Source of the DNA: Leuctra nigra
Taxonomy: Eukaryota > Arthropoda > Insecta > Plecoptera > Leuctridae
Direction: 5' to 3'
Length of the DNA stretch: 64,000 nt
Assembly: GCA_934045905.1 (NCBI GenBank)
Contig: OW203769.1
Location: 17,701,705-17,765,704, forward strand
Shown one piece after another: positions 47,001 through 53,232 of the stretch; the first letter of the stretch is position 1; every line of letters begins with the position of its first letter. Under the pieces are notes generated by a model that saw nothing but the letters and a program-made list of their open reading frames with translations, ran no database searches and was not told where the DNA came from. The translations under genes and the position numbers were made by a program.

Positions 47001-47095
47001 TTGCCTGCCTGTATTGTCCGACTGTTCTCAAATATGCTGCTTCCATTCGACGACATAGTCTCAACAAACATCCAGAGAAGTCTCAACAAATTTAA
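16999..47095 (+). CDS. PR/SET-domain zinc-finger transcription factor, PRDM10/PRDM15-like (16 exons)
   Basis: Fifteen exons from 16999 to 43974 join with matching phases and GT-AG borders to give 1246 residues. A longer form leaves exon 15 at 43903 and ends in exon 16 at 47095 (about 1476 residues). Order: CCHC knuckle C9-x2-C12-x3-H16-x4-C21; PR domain about 30-174 with TRARQTLP, FGPF, NWMCLI and EQNLICFQ; a lone C2H2 finger 219-240; an acidic then repeat-rich linker to about 650; a finger cluster to the C-terminus, several fingers C2HC or split by introns. The knuckle, the PR motif order (TRAR..LP, CNWM, EQNL) and the lone finger before a distant cluster match PRDM10/PRDM15, nuclear DNA-binding regulators. 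Whether the PR domain methylates histones cannot be told. Introns 4-15 are heavily filled with transposons. Exon calls are mine from splice motifs, without transcript evidence. Confidence 0.85.
17497..17682 (+). CDS. PRDM exon 2 (first half of the PR domain)
   Basis: The acceptor CTCCAG and donor GTTAGG enclose 62 codons in phase 0. VYTRARQTLPRNLEL and TMFGPF mark the first conserved blocks of a PR/SET domain. Confidence 0.88.
17683..19019. other. PRDM intron 2
   Basis: It holds the TA-flanked fold-back element at 17883-18509 and, at about 18745-18915, a member of the small TA-MITE family (core GATTTCATTCATAATAACAA). The remainder is unassigned. Confidence 0.7.
17883..18509. mobile_element. 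fold-back MITE with TA target duplication
   Basis: The 627-bp element has ends TTCGACACTAAAAGT / ACTTTTAGTGTCGAA, flanked by TA on both sides. The arms (about 17985-18180 and 18215-18415) are near-perfect reverse complements for roughly 190 bp, including CACATTCATTCAAATTCTTG. No coding capacity. TA targeting suggests Tc1/mariner mobilisation. Confidence 0.82.
19020..19268 (+). CDS. PRDM exon 3 (second half of the PR domain)
   Basis: The acceptor TTGTTGCAG and donor GTATGT give 83 codons, phase 0. NWMCLI (111-116), EQNLICFQ (128-135) and the closing FLKVGYSRAYG are the C-terminal PR-domain blocks. CNWM and EQNL in this order are typical of the PRDM10/15 branch. The exon is GC-rich against an AT-rich intron. 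Confidence 0.9.
19269..20827. other. PRDM intron 3 with fragments of hAT-like MITEs and a SINE
   Basis: At 19731 a TAGGGATATCGGCGGGTCGG end opens a partial element with GGGTCGGAA motifs. From about 19898 to 20323 ATCTAGATAA units end in AATCACAACACTG, the end seen also at 55291-57335; its left end is missing. A tRNA-derived SINE follows at about 20400-20630. Confidence 0.6.
20400..20630 (+). mobile_element. tRNA-derived SINE, copy 1
   Basis: A box B GGGTTCGATCCCC lies near 20450, followed by a body ending in CCTTCCTTACC and a CATCATCCTCATC tail. The body and tail are shared with copies at 33640-33895 (reverse) and 61215-61389. Box A is decayed. Confidence 0.65.
20828..21610 (+). CDS. PRDM exon 4 (lone C2H2 finger, acidic linker)
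   Basis: The acceptor GTTTGCAG and donor GTATGC bound 261 codons, phase 0. After 40 residues comes a single finger, C219-x2-C222-x13-H236-x3-H240, then a basic KKVKRIK patch and about 190 acidic residues rich in Glu, Asp and Asn. A lone finger between the PR domain and a distant cluster is the PRDM10 layout. Confidence 0.88.
21611..22049. other. PRDM intron 4, upstream part
   Basis: Contains a run of about 17 C at 21752-21768. No element boundaries were recognised before the retrotransposon. Confidence 0.5.
22050..22756 (+). repeat. BEL 5' LTR
   Basis: 707 bp, TG...CA, 99.4% identical by eye to the 3' LTR at 27631-28337. It carries the element's promoter and polyadenylation signals by family analogy; I did not identify a specific TATA box. 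A GGTAAG donor-like site lies near 22587. Confidence 0.93.
23135..24382 (+). pseudogene. BEL gag region, interrupted by a MITE
   Basis: Starting at ATG 23135, it encodes a BEL-type Gag with an internal segment (INLPKFSGLHSDWPAF) of the conserved domain of Pao-like elements. Two zinc knuckles follow (CPQCKQTHRLSHC and CFNCLGPHPRSAC). The frame runs into the hAT MITE at 24383 and is lost. Confidence 0.85.
24383..24741. mobile_element. hAT-type MITE inside the BEL element
   Basis: It is 359 bp, with ends CAGTGGTTAATTTG and (reverse complement) CAGTGGTAAATTTG. The exact 8-bp duplication GTGACACC is at 24375-24382 and 24742-24749. The insert plus duplication is 367 bp, not a multiple of three, so it shifts the Gag-Pol frame. 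Its ends carry GGGCGGACG motifs like those of the 2833 element. Confidence 0.93.
24750..26344 (+). pseudogene. BEL protease and post-RNase H remnant; reverse transcriptase deleted
   Basis: Retropepsin is recognisable by VLDSGSQVTAI near 24950, followed by a HGKPSAISTIFGWVIIG segment. After DYVTP, near 25745, the frame jumps to RLKTFVANR, normally found beyond RNase H, so the reverse-transcriptase and RNase H cores are missing. The tail includes DNLADCASRGL and the LLRVGG motif that normally precedes integrase. Confidence 0.85.
26345..27482 (+). pseudogene. BEL integrase, frameshifted at its start and with a premature stop
   Basis: Zinc-binding residues (H..LHSG, CLTCHKF) and catalytic-core motifs are visible: DFAGPF, SDCGRNYVGA and GGLWEACVK hold the D, D and E residues. 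A small deletion after LLRVGG puts it in a different frame from the protease part. A TAG at 27356-27358 cuts it, after which the same frame remains open to 27482. Confidence 0.87.
27631..28337 (+). repeat. BEL 3' LTR
   Basis: Matches the 5' LTR in length and ends. The differences seen are T/C and G/A in the first half, and two at the last 20 bases. It is preceded by a purine-rich GCGGTGGGCGG stretch that could be the polypurine tract. Confidence 0.93.
28338..29328. other. PRDM intron 4, downstream part
   Basis: AT-rich sequence without a recognised element. It ends in the acceptor TTTTTTACAG before exon 5. Confidence 0.5.
29329..29928 (+). CDS. PRDM exon 5 (10-residue repeats, linker)
   Basis: The acceptor TTTTACAG and donor GTAATG enclose 200 codons, phase 0. 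From about 29450 to 29690 a 30-bp unit encoding ENSISTQIGL-like decapeptides is repeated about eight times with point changes and small deletions. The rest is acidic. No zinc finger lies here, so it lengthens the linker between the lone finger and the cluster. Confidence 0.85.
30135..30273. repeat. hairpin-forming inverted repeat in PRDM intron 5
   Basis: Arms of about 55 bp: TTTGAACTCT...GGCCGAGAAAGAC at the left pairs with its reverse complement at the right with few mismatches, around a loop of about 28 bp. If transcribed with the gene, it would fold into a long hairpin. No clear target duplication. Confidence 0.75.
30664..30867 (+). CDS. PRDM exon 6 (EAEPVAM repeats, first cluster fingers)
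   Basis: The acceptor GCTGCAG and donor GTCAGT give 68 codons, phase 0. It opens with MEAEPVA three times, then a C2H2 finger CTIC-x12-HMMRH, and the first half (CTVCKK) of a finger completed in exon 7. Confidence 0.87.
31641..32012 (+). repeat. 61-bp tandem repeat duplicating the exon 7 acceptor
   Basis: The block TGCCAG followed by GCATTCGTGTGCAAA recurs at exact 61-bp spacing: TGCC at 31641, 31702, 31763, 31824, 31885, 31946 and 32007. The last one is the real acceptor of exon 7. Each unit holds the splice acceptor, the first 15 or so exon bases, a 15-bp deletion relative to the exon, and intron sequence. Confidence 0.92.
32013..32166 (+). CDS. PRDM exon 7 (C2HC and C2H2 fingers)
   Basis: It starts after TTGCCAG and ends at GTATGC in phase 1. 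AFVCKQSLTKHLC completes the finger begun in exon 6, with Cys replacing the last His. CELC-x12-HLRSVH is a standard finger. Confidence 0.87.
32167..33257. other. PRDM intron 7, nested MITEs
   Basis: A pogo-like end ACAGTAAACCCTCGTTA opens near 32205, and its TTCGAA-rich sequence resumes after 32930. The hAT-type MITE 32304-32922 is inserted in it, and a small inverted repeat (GAGGGCTATTCTAAATTCCC, about 32680-32817) lies inside that. A lone hAT-type right end (...CAACCTGCGG class, reverse strand) ends at 33236, only 21 bp before exon 8. Confidence 0.65.
32304..32922. mobile_element. hAT-type MITE with AATCGATT subterminal array
   Basis: Ends TAGGGATGTTCACGATTA / (rc) TAGGGATGTTCAACGATTA. Flanking 8-mers GTTTACAG and GTTTACTG agree at 7 of 8. 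Both ends are filled with AATCGATTAATCG units. 619 bp, no coding capacity. Confidence 0.88.
33258..33409 (+). CDS. PRDM exon 8 (zinc fingers)
   Basis: The acceptor CTCACTCAG and donor GTAACG; phase 1 in, 0 out. A short C-x2-C...H-x-C cluster (CKKCNKWSAKGEQHSC) is followed by CPVCPKVFKQSQYLERH, whose last His comes from exon 9 (MK-TH). Confidence 0.87.
33640..33895 (-). mobile_element. tRNA-derived SINE, copy 2
   Basis: On the minus strand: box A-like TGAGTGGTTAACGCTC, box B GGGTTCGATTCC, then AATAATAGGCCACGAC, CCTTCCTTCCCACC and a CATCATCATAATCATTC tail. It is the best preserved of three copies in the window and lies in PRDM intron 8. Confidence 0.8.
34018..34258 (+). CDS. PRDM exon 9 (zinc fingers)
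   Basis: The acceptor CATTGCAG and donor GTCTGT (non-optimal) give 80 codons plus one base. It completes the previous finger, adds a C2HC finger (CSVC...HLAVC), a C2H2 finger (CPTC...HVAAH) and starts CPGCGARLETIEKR. Strongly GC-rich. Confidence 0.85.
34318..34696. mobile_element. hAT-type MITE with GATACCGATA array
   Basis: 379 bp; ends TAGAGATGGGTCGATACC / (rc) TAGAGATGGGCCGATAC. Exact duplication ATTATTTA at 34310-34317 and 34697-34704. Subterminal zones are GATACCGATACC-type units. It begins 60 bp after exon 9. Confidence 0.92.
34955..35164. mobile_element. TA-flanked MITE, CACTCCCCC family, copy 1
   Basis: 210 bp between TA dinucleotides; ends CACTCCCCCAAATAATAAAC and its reverse complement. 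The core GATTTCATTGATAATAACAA is shared with copy 2 (48813) and with relatives at about 18745, 39380, 45300 and 47367. Confidence 0.9.
35243..36270. mobile_element. pogo-like Tc1/mariner element, non-autonomous
   Basis: 1028 bp between TA dinucleotides; ends CAGTAAAACCTCGTTAAG and (rc) CAGTAAAACCTCCTTAAA. TTCGA-rich subterminal zones. I found no transposase frame. Confidence 0.85.
36543..36682 (+). CDS. PRDM exon 10 (zinc fingers)
   Basis: The acceptor TGTTGCAG (phase 1 in) and donor GTCAGT (phase 0 out). It encodes CELC-x12-HLAGH and the first half of CFEC...; the junction with exon 9 gives a Glu codon. 47 codons with the split one. Confidence 0.85.
36738..37167. mobile_element. hAT-type MITE right after PRDM exon 10
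   Basis: 430 bp; ends CAGCGGTCGTCAACC and (rc) CAGTGGTCGCCAACC. Flanks GACTACAT / GTCTAGAT agree at 6 of 8. It starts 55 bp inside intron 10. Confidence 0.82.
37482..38141. mobile_element. piggyBac-type MITE
   Basis: 660 bp flanked by TTAA on both sides; ends CCCACTTAGTGCCA and (rc) CCCTCTTAGTGCCA. A TTAA target with CCC-initial ends defines the piggyBac superfamily. GCCGATATATCGGC palindromes lie near the right end. No transposase frame. It sits in pogo-like TTCGAA-rich sequence. Confidence 0.88.
38383..38948. mobile_element. hAT-type MITE with ATTCGAA array, 26 bp before PRDM exon 11
   Basis: 566 bp; ends TAGGGGTGTGCGAATA / (rc) TAGGGGTGAGCGAATA. Exact duplication GTAACGTC at 38375-38382 and 38949-38956. 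Both sides are packed with TATTCGAA units. Only 26 bp separate its right end from the first exon base. Confidence 0.93.
38975..39164 (+). CDS. PRDM exon 11 (Asn-rich linker and zinc finger)
   Basis: The acceptor GTGTTGCAG, phase 0 in, donor GTCAGT, phase 1 out. SSLAMHPC completes the finger of exon 10. Then comes an Ala/Glu-rich linker with six Asn, and CEVCALTYNTLRALKAHVAMMH. Confidence 0.85.
39380..39590. mobile_element. TA-flanked MITE, CACTTGGCC family, copy 1
   Basis: 211 bp between TA dinucleotides; left end CACTTGGCCAAACAAAAATT, right end decayed. It aligns along its length with 47367-47577. Confidence 0.83.
40067..40164 (+). CDS. PRDM exon 12 (zinc finger)
   Basis: The acceptor CTCCTACAG and donor GTAAGC; phase 1 in, 0 out. 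One finger with four residues between the cysteines: CEEEGCGKIFYRKALLQTHASVH. Confidence 0.87.
40165..41325. other. PRDM intron 12
   Basis: AT-rich and unassigned. About 110 bp after exon 12 (CATCCGCATGTCAGTCCTCAA) resemble the sequence after exon 5 (29970-30065), hinting at a short dispersed repeat behind both donors. Confidence 0.5.
41326..41493 (+). CDS. PRDM exon 13 (two zinc fingers)
   Basis: The acceptor CGTTGCAG and donor GTGCGT; 56 codons, phase 0. CPKPNC...HLRSH (four-residue Cys spacing) and CPDC...HRIETH. Confidence 0.88.
41856..43086. mobile_element. hAT-type MITE with CGAATCCGAAT array
   Basis: Ends TAGGGATGTGCGAATCCA / (rc) TAGGGGTGTGCAAATCCA. Exact duplication CAAAACAC at 41848-41855 and 43087-43094. 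1231 bp including the nested element 42127-42815. It lies in PRDM intron 13. Confidence 0.93.
42127..42815. mobile_element. TA-flanked element nested in the hAT MITE
   Basis: 689 bp between TA dinucleotides; inverted repeats CCGTATTAACTCGTGTATAA continuing a further six bases, with the right end partly duplicated (the GCGTCTTATACACGAGT block occurs twice). No transposase frame. TA suggests Tc1/mariner. Confidence 0.87.
43202..43330 (+). CDS. PRDM exon 14 (zinc fingers)
   Basis: The acceptor TGTGTGCAG and donor GTGAGG; 43 codons, phase 0. FCRECNEPRGETKEEIHFH is an atypical finger with HVLQH. CMQCPRRFKT is completed in exon 15. Confidence 0.86.
43615..43974 (+). CDS. PRDM exon 15 (last exon of the short form; internal donor for the long form)
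   Basis: The acceptor GGGTTCCAG, phase 0. HNKVKH closes the previous finger; CTYC...HSNNLH is a full finger. A Ser/Pro/Glu-rich tail then ends DMPP and TGA at 43972-43974. Within the exon, GAGCAG|GTGAGA at 43903/43904 is a strong donor in phase 1. Confidence 0.87.
   Translation, partial: GEQLRYHNKVKHSEKKKFPCTYCPKSFLTKSSLKRHSNNLHKDLQPPNTDEASSSVPEPSSGTSDGSNDSNPKTPAIVEPSAFDLLFSSADGSGGAGEMNSMYGLPDFDFGLDSCDMPP
44055..45057. mobile_element. hAT-like MITE with GGAACCG array
   Basis: Left end TAGGGTTGGGACTAG, right end (rc) TAGAGTTGGGATTCG; interior full of CGGTTCC/GGAACCG. No clear duplication, so the boundaries are tentative. It lies in the intron of the long PRDM form, 80 bp after the short-form stop. 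Confidence 0.6.
45058..45290. repeat. tandem duplication of about 75 bp
   Basis: The segment AATGAAAATGAGTCAACAGT through ATGTATCATTTT at about 45069-45142 is repeated immediately at 45143-45218 with hardly any change. Confidence 0.8.
45504..46036. mobile_element. hAT-like MITE with GAACCGAAC array
   Basis: Ends TAGGGTTGGGAGAAC / (rc) CAGAGTTGGGCGAAC; subterminal CCGAACC/GGTTCGG units. Flanks TTTTTGTA / GTTTTTCA are only loosely similar. 533 bp, non-coding. Confidence 0.65.
46335..47095 (+). CDS. PRDM exon 16, alternative last exon with 25-residue repeats and a final finger
   Basis: The frame is open from a TGA at 46331 to TAA at 47093-47095 and has no methionine, so it must be reached by splicing. 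Acceptors at 46334 (GTGAG) or 46349 (GGTTTCAG) both give phase 1, matching the donor at 43904. Six 75-bp units encode KDPVSDSASPDAEEEPGLP repeats; a Lys-rich stretch and a C2H2 finger (CLYC-x12-HSLNKH) follow. TTTCAG recurs in four units and could give length variants in multiples of 25 residues. Confidence 0.72.
46336..46790 (+). repeat. 75-bp coding minisatellite, six units
   Basis: CCGGT(T/A)TC(A/G) recurs at 46341, 46416, 46491, 46566, 46641 and 46716, exactly 75 bp apart. Because the period is a multiple of three, several frames on both strands stay open. Only the plus frame that continues into the zinc finger is credited. Confidence 0.95.
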
Positions 47096-47366
47096 TGTTT
47101 GGAAAACTTGAATTAAAATGTAAGGCTTTACGATGTTCTTCTTGTGATTTTTTATCATTAATTTATAATTATTCTGTAGGCAGCTTAACTTGAACACAAA
47201 TTGCCTTTTCATTTTCACATTTAAAGTGTTAAGTGTTCAGCTCAAAATTCATTATTTTCTTCATACTCCATGACTTACGTTTTAGTTTCTCTATGTCCTG
47301 CTTCATACTCAAAGTTGATGGAGAAAAAGATATCTTATTATTCATTTTTTTTGTATAGGTTAGGTA

Positions 47367-47577
47367 CACTTAGCCAAACAAAACTTGAACGTTCAATAAA
47401 TCTGATAGGCTGATAAATGTAAGATCGCACCATCAGAAGTCAGTCTAAGCGATCTCATTGTCTTTCTCTAGTAGGTGACCTTACATTTCAATGATAATAA
47501 CAAGCTTTGATTGGTTATGGGACATGACCAGCAGTCATTCAAATTTGGTCAACGTTCAAGTTTTGTTTGGCCGAGTG
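47367..47577. mobile_element. TA-flanked MITE, CACTTAGCC family, copy 2
   Basis: 211 bp between TA dinucleotides; ends CACTTAGCCAAACAAAACTT and (rc) CACTCGGCCAAACAAAACTT. Same length as 39380-39590. Confidence 0.9.
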
Positions 47578-47939
47578 TACATAGTTTGCACAGGCTTAGA
47601 TTAGTATACTAAGATGGCCACTCAACAGTGTTAAAAGTTATGTTTTATGTATTTGCTTTGTTGAAATTTGGTTTTCATGTATTGTTTAGTGACTGGCCAT
47701 CTTTGTACTGAATATAGAACAAAAGAGGCTCATGCAAACAAATCTTCTTACTATGCCAGTAAGATGAAGGCCAGTGCTCTGTACTGCCATATTTGAGATT
47801 TGTGAATATGCATTATAGATCATTTTTAATGACGAAGTTTTAGCGAATTAAATATCTTTGTGCATCATCAACTACTTTTACAAAAGTGTATCTCCTAAAC
47901 TTTATGTTCGGTTTCTAGGTAATTTTGATATTCTTTTGC

Positions 47940-47945
47940 AATAAA
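47940..47945 (+). terminator. candidate polyadenylation signal of the long PRDM form
   Basis: AATAAA lies 845 bp past the exon 16 stop; another is at 48109-48114. One at about 47396 lies inside a MITE. None is confirmed by a downstream GT-rich element. Confidence 0.35.
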
Positions 47946-48812
47946 GTATGATGCACAATGATACACATTCTGTACAACATCGTCACAATCTTAAAATGGA
48001 GTGGTTCATTGTAATTGGTGTTCTGCCCTTCAATGGGAATTTGTGAGAATTATGGTTGATTTTTTGTTGTAACCAGAGGGGAATCAAAAAGTTGGTGTAC
48101 AGTTGTGGAATAAAGACCCTGTTATTCTGCCTCTCTCTGACTCATGTTCTTATGTGGAGCAGAGAGAGACTACCAGCACAGCTACTTTATTCCACGCTTG
48201 TACGATAGTATGTACTGATAGAAAGATGCTATGTACATAATAATATTAACCAAGAAAATGTTATTGTTGGAAATATAAGATGAAAAGATATGTACTAGAG
48301 TCTACGCACGTTGGGGATTCCATGGGCCGTAGATTGTCCGTCCAAGGGATTTCGTTCTATAAACAAGGAAGTATGATTGCTTATTATTTTTTTATTAATA
48401 TTAAGCTGGATACCATTGTTCTGTATGTGCCAATTGTATGTCAACGAAACGAGGGAAAATGTATGCTTGTTCATTTTGTTTAATTCATGTAGATGTTATC
48501 TCTTTTGAGAGTATTTATTCAAGACCAAAACCTTTGGCACCGTGAAAAATTATTGTATATGAAGCTAATATTGTTTTTGGATTTCATGCCTCGGAAGGTA
48601 ACGAAAAGCGCGCAATTCTTCAAAGTGTTTTTTGCAGTTTTTTCTTCACACTAACAGATTTTTAAAAAATCTGATTTTAGCGCACATTCCAAGCTCACTC
48701 GACTAAAGAATACCACATACTGGAGTACATTACAACCTTTGGTACAACCTTGAAGTGTTAAATAAGAAACTTATAAAAATCATATTTAACACTTTGAGGT
48801 CATAGGTAGGTA

Positions 48813-49037
48813 CACTCCCCCAAATAATAAACGGTAGTACTCGAAAGAAAATGAATTGACTGATTAAGGTTTGATGGCATCCATGATGGCATCATCCCAT
48901 GAAGTCAGTGCTAACGCATTATTTAACTCTTTTAGGTGAGCTCTGATTTCATTGATAATAACAAGGATTGATTGTCAAGGAACCGGCCCCGCAGCCAATA
49001 CTTTTGTACCGAGTACCGTTTATTATTTGGGGGAGTG
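48813..49037. mobile_element. TA-flanked MITE, CACTCCCCC family, copy 2
   Basis: 225 bp between TA dinucleotides; ends CACTCCCCCAAATAATAAAC and its reverse complement, nearly identical to 34955-35164. Confidence 0.9.
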
Positions 49038-52000
49038 TACATACCAGAAATGTGCTCCAGTGTGTGACACTATTTAGTCCAAGAAGCTTGAAACGTATTT
49101 GTTCAAATTCTGTTAAAGTGAAGACAAAACTAAAAGAAATATTTGCGCTCATCCAGATATCATACCTTTGCCTCTAAATTATCAATTATGTGTGAAACAT
49201 TGCTCTGTTAGGGTACATTTAACATTGCCGTTGTTCAAGATACGTTTATTTTTTTTAAAAGAAATACTGACAGCTTTATAATAAAACGAAGAAGTTAATG
49301 TTGCCTGGAGTGTATAATAAAAACCTCCTGGACTACACCAGTATACTTATAAAAACACAAATTAAAATATGGAGGCAATATTTTTCAGGTGTCTTCTTCA
49401 GAAAGACACTGTTGTCCTAGCAGCACTGTCGAAATATTGCCTCCGTATTGTAATTTGTGTTTTATTTTATCGGCGTCGTCCAGAGTAGGGTTTTTATAAG
49501 TGACAGCTTTCTTGTGAGTCGGCATGTAAACTACATAGTAGGTACTACTAGGTATCTCATTCCAAAGTTTTCTTACTAGTACATTTAAATTATTAATTTA
49601 AATGTTATCTATTCACGAATAGATAAAACGCCTACGATCTCAACGCACATTCGAACTTGGTGCATTTATCCCTCGTTTTGCCAATGTCGTGATCAGGTGT
49701 TGACATTTGACTGTTAACGTGTTATTCGCAATACCTGCACTTTGAAACTTCGCAACTTGAGTTATTAGTTTTTATTCCCACCGAAAGTCGAAGTGTTGCC
49801 AACAAACTGTGTAGCTAGAAAGTTGGCTTACAAGAACTATTGGAGAATTTTGACACTGTATCTTTGTTTTGAATGCAAAATTGTTTAATGCTTATGAATA
49901 ACCATGAAAATGCTTTAATGGAGGTATAGAGTGTAGAATATTACTAGATGGATCGCAATCGAATTTGAGAGCTTTGAAGACAAGATGTAAATTTGAATCC
50001 ATATTCAGCGAGAATACTTAAATCTCAGTCTTCTGCAGGAAATTATTTTCTCATCAATTTATGATCTAGTAGAAGTCCAGGGCTGCGATCGTGTAAAATG
50101 ACAACTCCCTTGTCGAAGCGAGAAGGCCGTGAATAACATTGACATGAGAAAATTGTCGCTGCGACAAGTAAGTTGTCATTTTACACGATCCCACCCCTGG
50201 TAATTGATTGCATTTGTTACATGATCATTTACTGTGCAGGTATTGTTTTATTTTATTTTATGTTCTCATATTTTGTGTTTTCAATGTTGGCAATGATTTT
50301 ATGTTGTTCTCATTATTCGAATGACTTGGAACTGAATTTTGTACTAATTAGTAATAGCACCTGCGGAGTGAACATTGTGTGGATCGAGTAAATTCAACAT
50401 GAAATGCATATTTTTAACGTAGGTAGTTTAGATTTTCAATATTCCATGTTGCCTACACAATGTCTCTCTGCAGTTGGCGATTTTATGAACGTGTTTTCTA
50501 CTCTCTCAGTATTGTTGTAGATTTTGTATTGAGCACAAATGGTGAACGTTTCGATAAATAAACATTCCTGTGAAGGAATATGAAGGAACCTCGAAAAAGT
50601 ACATTTTTTAAGATCCTTTTGAAAATTAATAATTATGCTAATCACTAATCATTAATAAAATCCCGTAATATTGTAAGTGTCGTTGATACCACTGGGTCAA
50701 TTCTTCTCATGACAAGACCTTTGCAATAATTTCATCCACTCAATTATTATGAATTACCTATATTTACATTACATTTATTCATTTACAAATATTTTCCTTG
50801 TTTGTGGCATTTTGATAATGAAAAAAATAAACAGAAGAATGTTCTTAAAAATCATATATACCAAAATCCCATACAATTGAAGAATCAAGTGATTGTTGGC
50901 ATTAATGTAATTTAAAACGTATGGGTTTTAAATAAAATGTAAACTTACATGTCAAATACCTAAATTTTAATTTGTCAGATTTAATAAAATAATATAAAAT
51001 TAGTACCTAAGAATAAGATGTCTAGAATGAATTTTAAAGTAGATAGAAGTCAAAAAGAAAAATAAGCATTTGAATAATTTCATAAATAAAACTATAGGGT
51101 AGGTAGCTAGAACTTGTATAGGTTTGATTAAAATAACGAAATCAGATGTAGACAGGGTGCGAATTGATGGGTGGGGGGATTTCCCCCCTCTGGTTTTCTC
51201 ATCCCCGGCTCTATTTCCCAATAAAGCATCCCAGGGGGGATAGAGTTTCCCCCCCCCCCCCTCTGTAAAATGGTTGACTTTTAATCAACAAAACAATAGA
51301 TACCTACTTTTTTCTTAAATAAATCTAAAATTATAGAAATAAATTGTCACAAAACAACTGTCAAATTGCCTTAGTAGCAAATAAGCTGTATTTGATACGA
51401 TTTATTAATTCCAATATTTATTTTGCTTGCCCACCACTTCTGAATTCCCTTTTAAATTAAAAGCAAATCTTTTATAATGCCATTTGTCGTGATGACATCA
51501 CGACAAATGGACGACAGGGGGGGGGGGGAACAAATATAAAATATAGAAGAATAACTAGATAAGTAAATACAAATGTAAATTATTGCAAAAGTACAAAAAT
51601 TCTTTTTATAAATCGGAGATATGATGCCCTTTTTAGGGCCAACACAGGCAACAACAACCAGAGCAATAACCGCACCAGATCCAACAAATCGGAAAAAATT
51701 TGATGTTTTCCCAAAAAATAAGTACAAATTTAAAAAAATTACGAAAAATGTAAAATTGGAAAAATAAAATTCTCCAGAAGGAAAAAATTGTCAATTCAAA
51801 AATGCATAGTAATTCTTAATAATGTAGGTAATTAAAGCACTCTGAACAAGATTATGTCAACAAGTTAGAGAATATGGAGAATGTAGAAATATGGGGAATT
51901 TGTCACATTTTTAAGGTGTGAGGCAACTGAACGTCTTTCTGGAGAACAATTACCTACATGTCTCACTGGCTGCCAAGAAACAATTGCCCAATCCGGCAAC

Positions 52001-53232
52001 TCCCTAGCCAACAGGTAAAACAAACAACTTGCAAGACAGTTTCCTTCCTGTATTTCCATCTCTGTCTCTGTATTGTTAGATAACAACCAGCTGACCTTGT
52101 GTGATCAGCCGTGAAGGTCTCAGGTATGTGATAGCACGGCACGGTTGTTGCGTCACGTCCAGAAGGCGGTGGTTGCAGGGATGAGAAAGCAATGTCAAGG
52201 AAACGTTCGATTCCACTTCAAGAAGGCCGTGATTGTCTGAGCTATAAATTAAAAATAGCCTGATCAGGGCCCTGATTCTATAACTCGCATTGCGACCGCT
52301 TAGCAATTATTGCCATGTTAATCTTATGGAAGAAATTGCTAAGCGATCGCAATTGAGTTATAGAATCAGGGCCCAGATTGATTTTCCAGATATTTGCAGA
52401 TATTTCCTAAAATTGAACCCTGTTTTTATTAGAATCTAAAAGGGGTTAGTGGTTATGACAACAATCCAAGGTCGTATTGGGGGGGGGGGGGGGGGCGAGG
52501 GGGCCATGCCTCCCGAAATCAGGGTTTCATCTAAGAAAATAAGCACATGAAAAAAAACACTTATAAATAGACAGATCATGTCAAAACAGTTCCAAAATGG
52601 TTAAAATTGAGTTAAAATTCCAAAAAATTTCCAATTTTTTGATATTTTGTAATTTATTATTTCCCAAAATAGCCATACACTTCGATTCAAAATTGCACCT
52701 AAATGAATTACCTTGATCACAAATTTTCTCAGGGCTGCGCCCCCGAACCCCTTGTTTTCCACCCACTGTGATTTTTCAAAATATTAGTAATGTCCAGCCT
52801 CCCCCGAAATTTAATCCTGGATACGCCCTGGCAATAATCCAAAAGATAATACGAAATTTGCGATGTAGATTAGCTTTTAATGCAAAAAGAAATGTTGGGA
52901 GGCAATCTCCAAAAATTATAATTTCAGATAAAATGCTGTAATAGAATTTCATTGGAGAGGAAATGAAAATGTGCTTCTGGCCGAAAATCACTGAAACGAA
53001 TTCTTGTAGTAAAAAAATACAAATAAGTAGGTAAATTGGTATTTTTTTCACAATGTTTCTTATATTATGGAAAATCAATATAATGTGGAAGGAAAGGAAT
53101 CTATATTTTTAGTTTATTATTTGGGGGGGGGGGGGGGGGGGGGCTCCTGTTACTGGTGCCATGCAGCCATATTTTAACTATTTTAAGTTCCCAGTGTCCA
53201 TCCTACAGTTCCACAATGGTATTTAATTCATA
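49038..53232. other. intergenic, small inverted repeats and G/C runs
   Basis: No gene supported. Inverted repeats: 49354-49462 (arms AAACACAAATTAAAATATGG), 50079-50200 (CAGGGCTGCGATCGTGTAAA type ends), 51478-51508 (perfect CCATTTGTCGTGATG palindrome) and 52269-52372 (GGGCCCTGATTCTATAACTC ends). A MITE at about 52466-52831 (end CCTGGATACGCCCTGG) is related to 61389-61724. Homopolymers of G or C lie at about 51249, 51519, 52481 and 53125. Confidence 0.6.

Noticed and set aside
52269..52372. MITE of a named superfamily
   Set aside because: The inverted repeat is clear, but the flanks show no duplication that would assign it.
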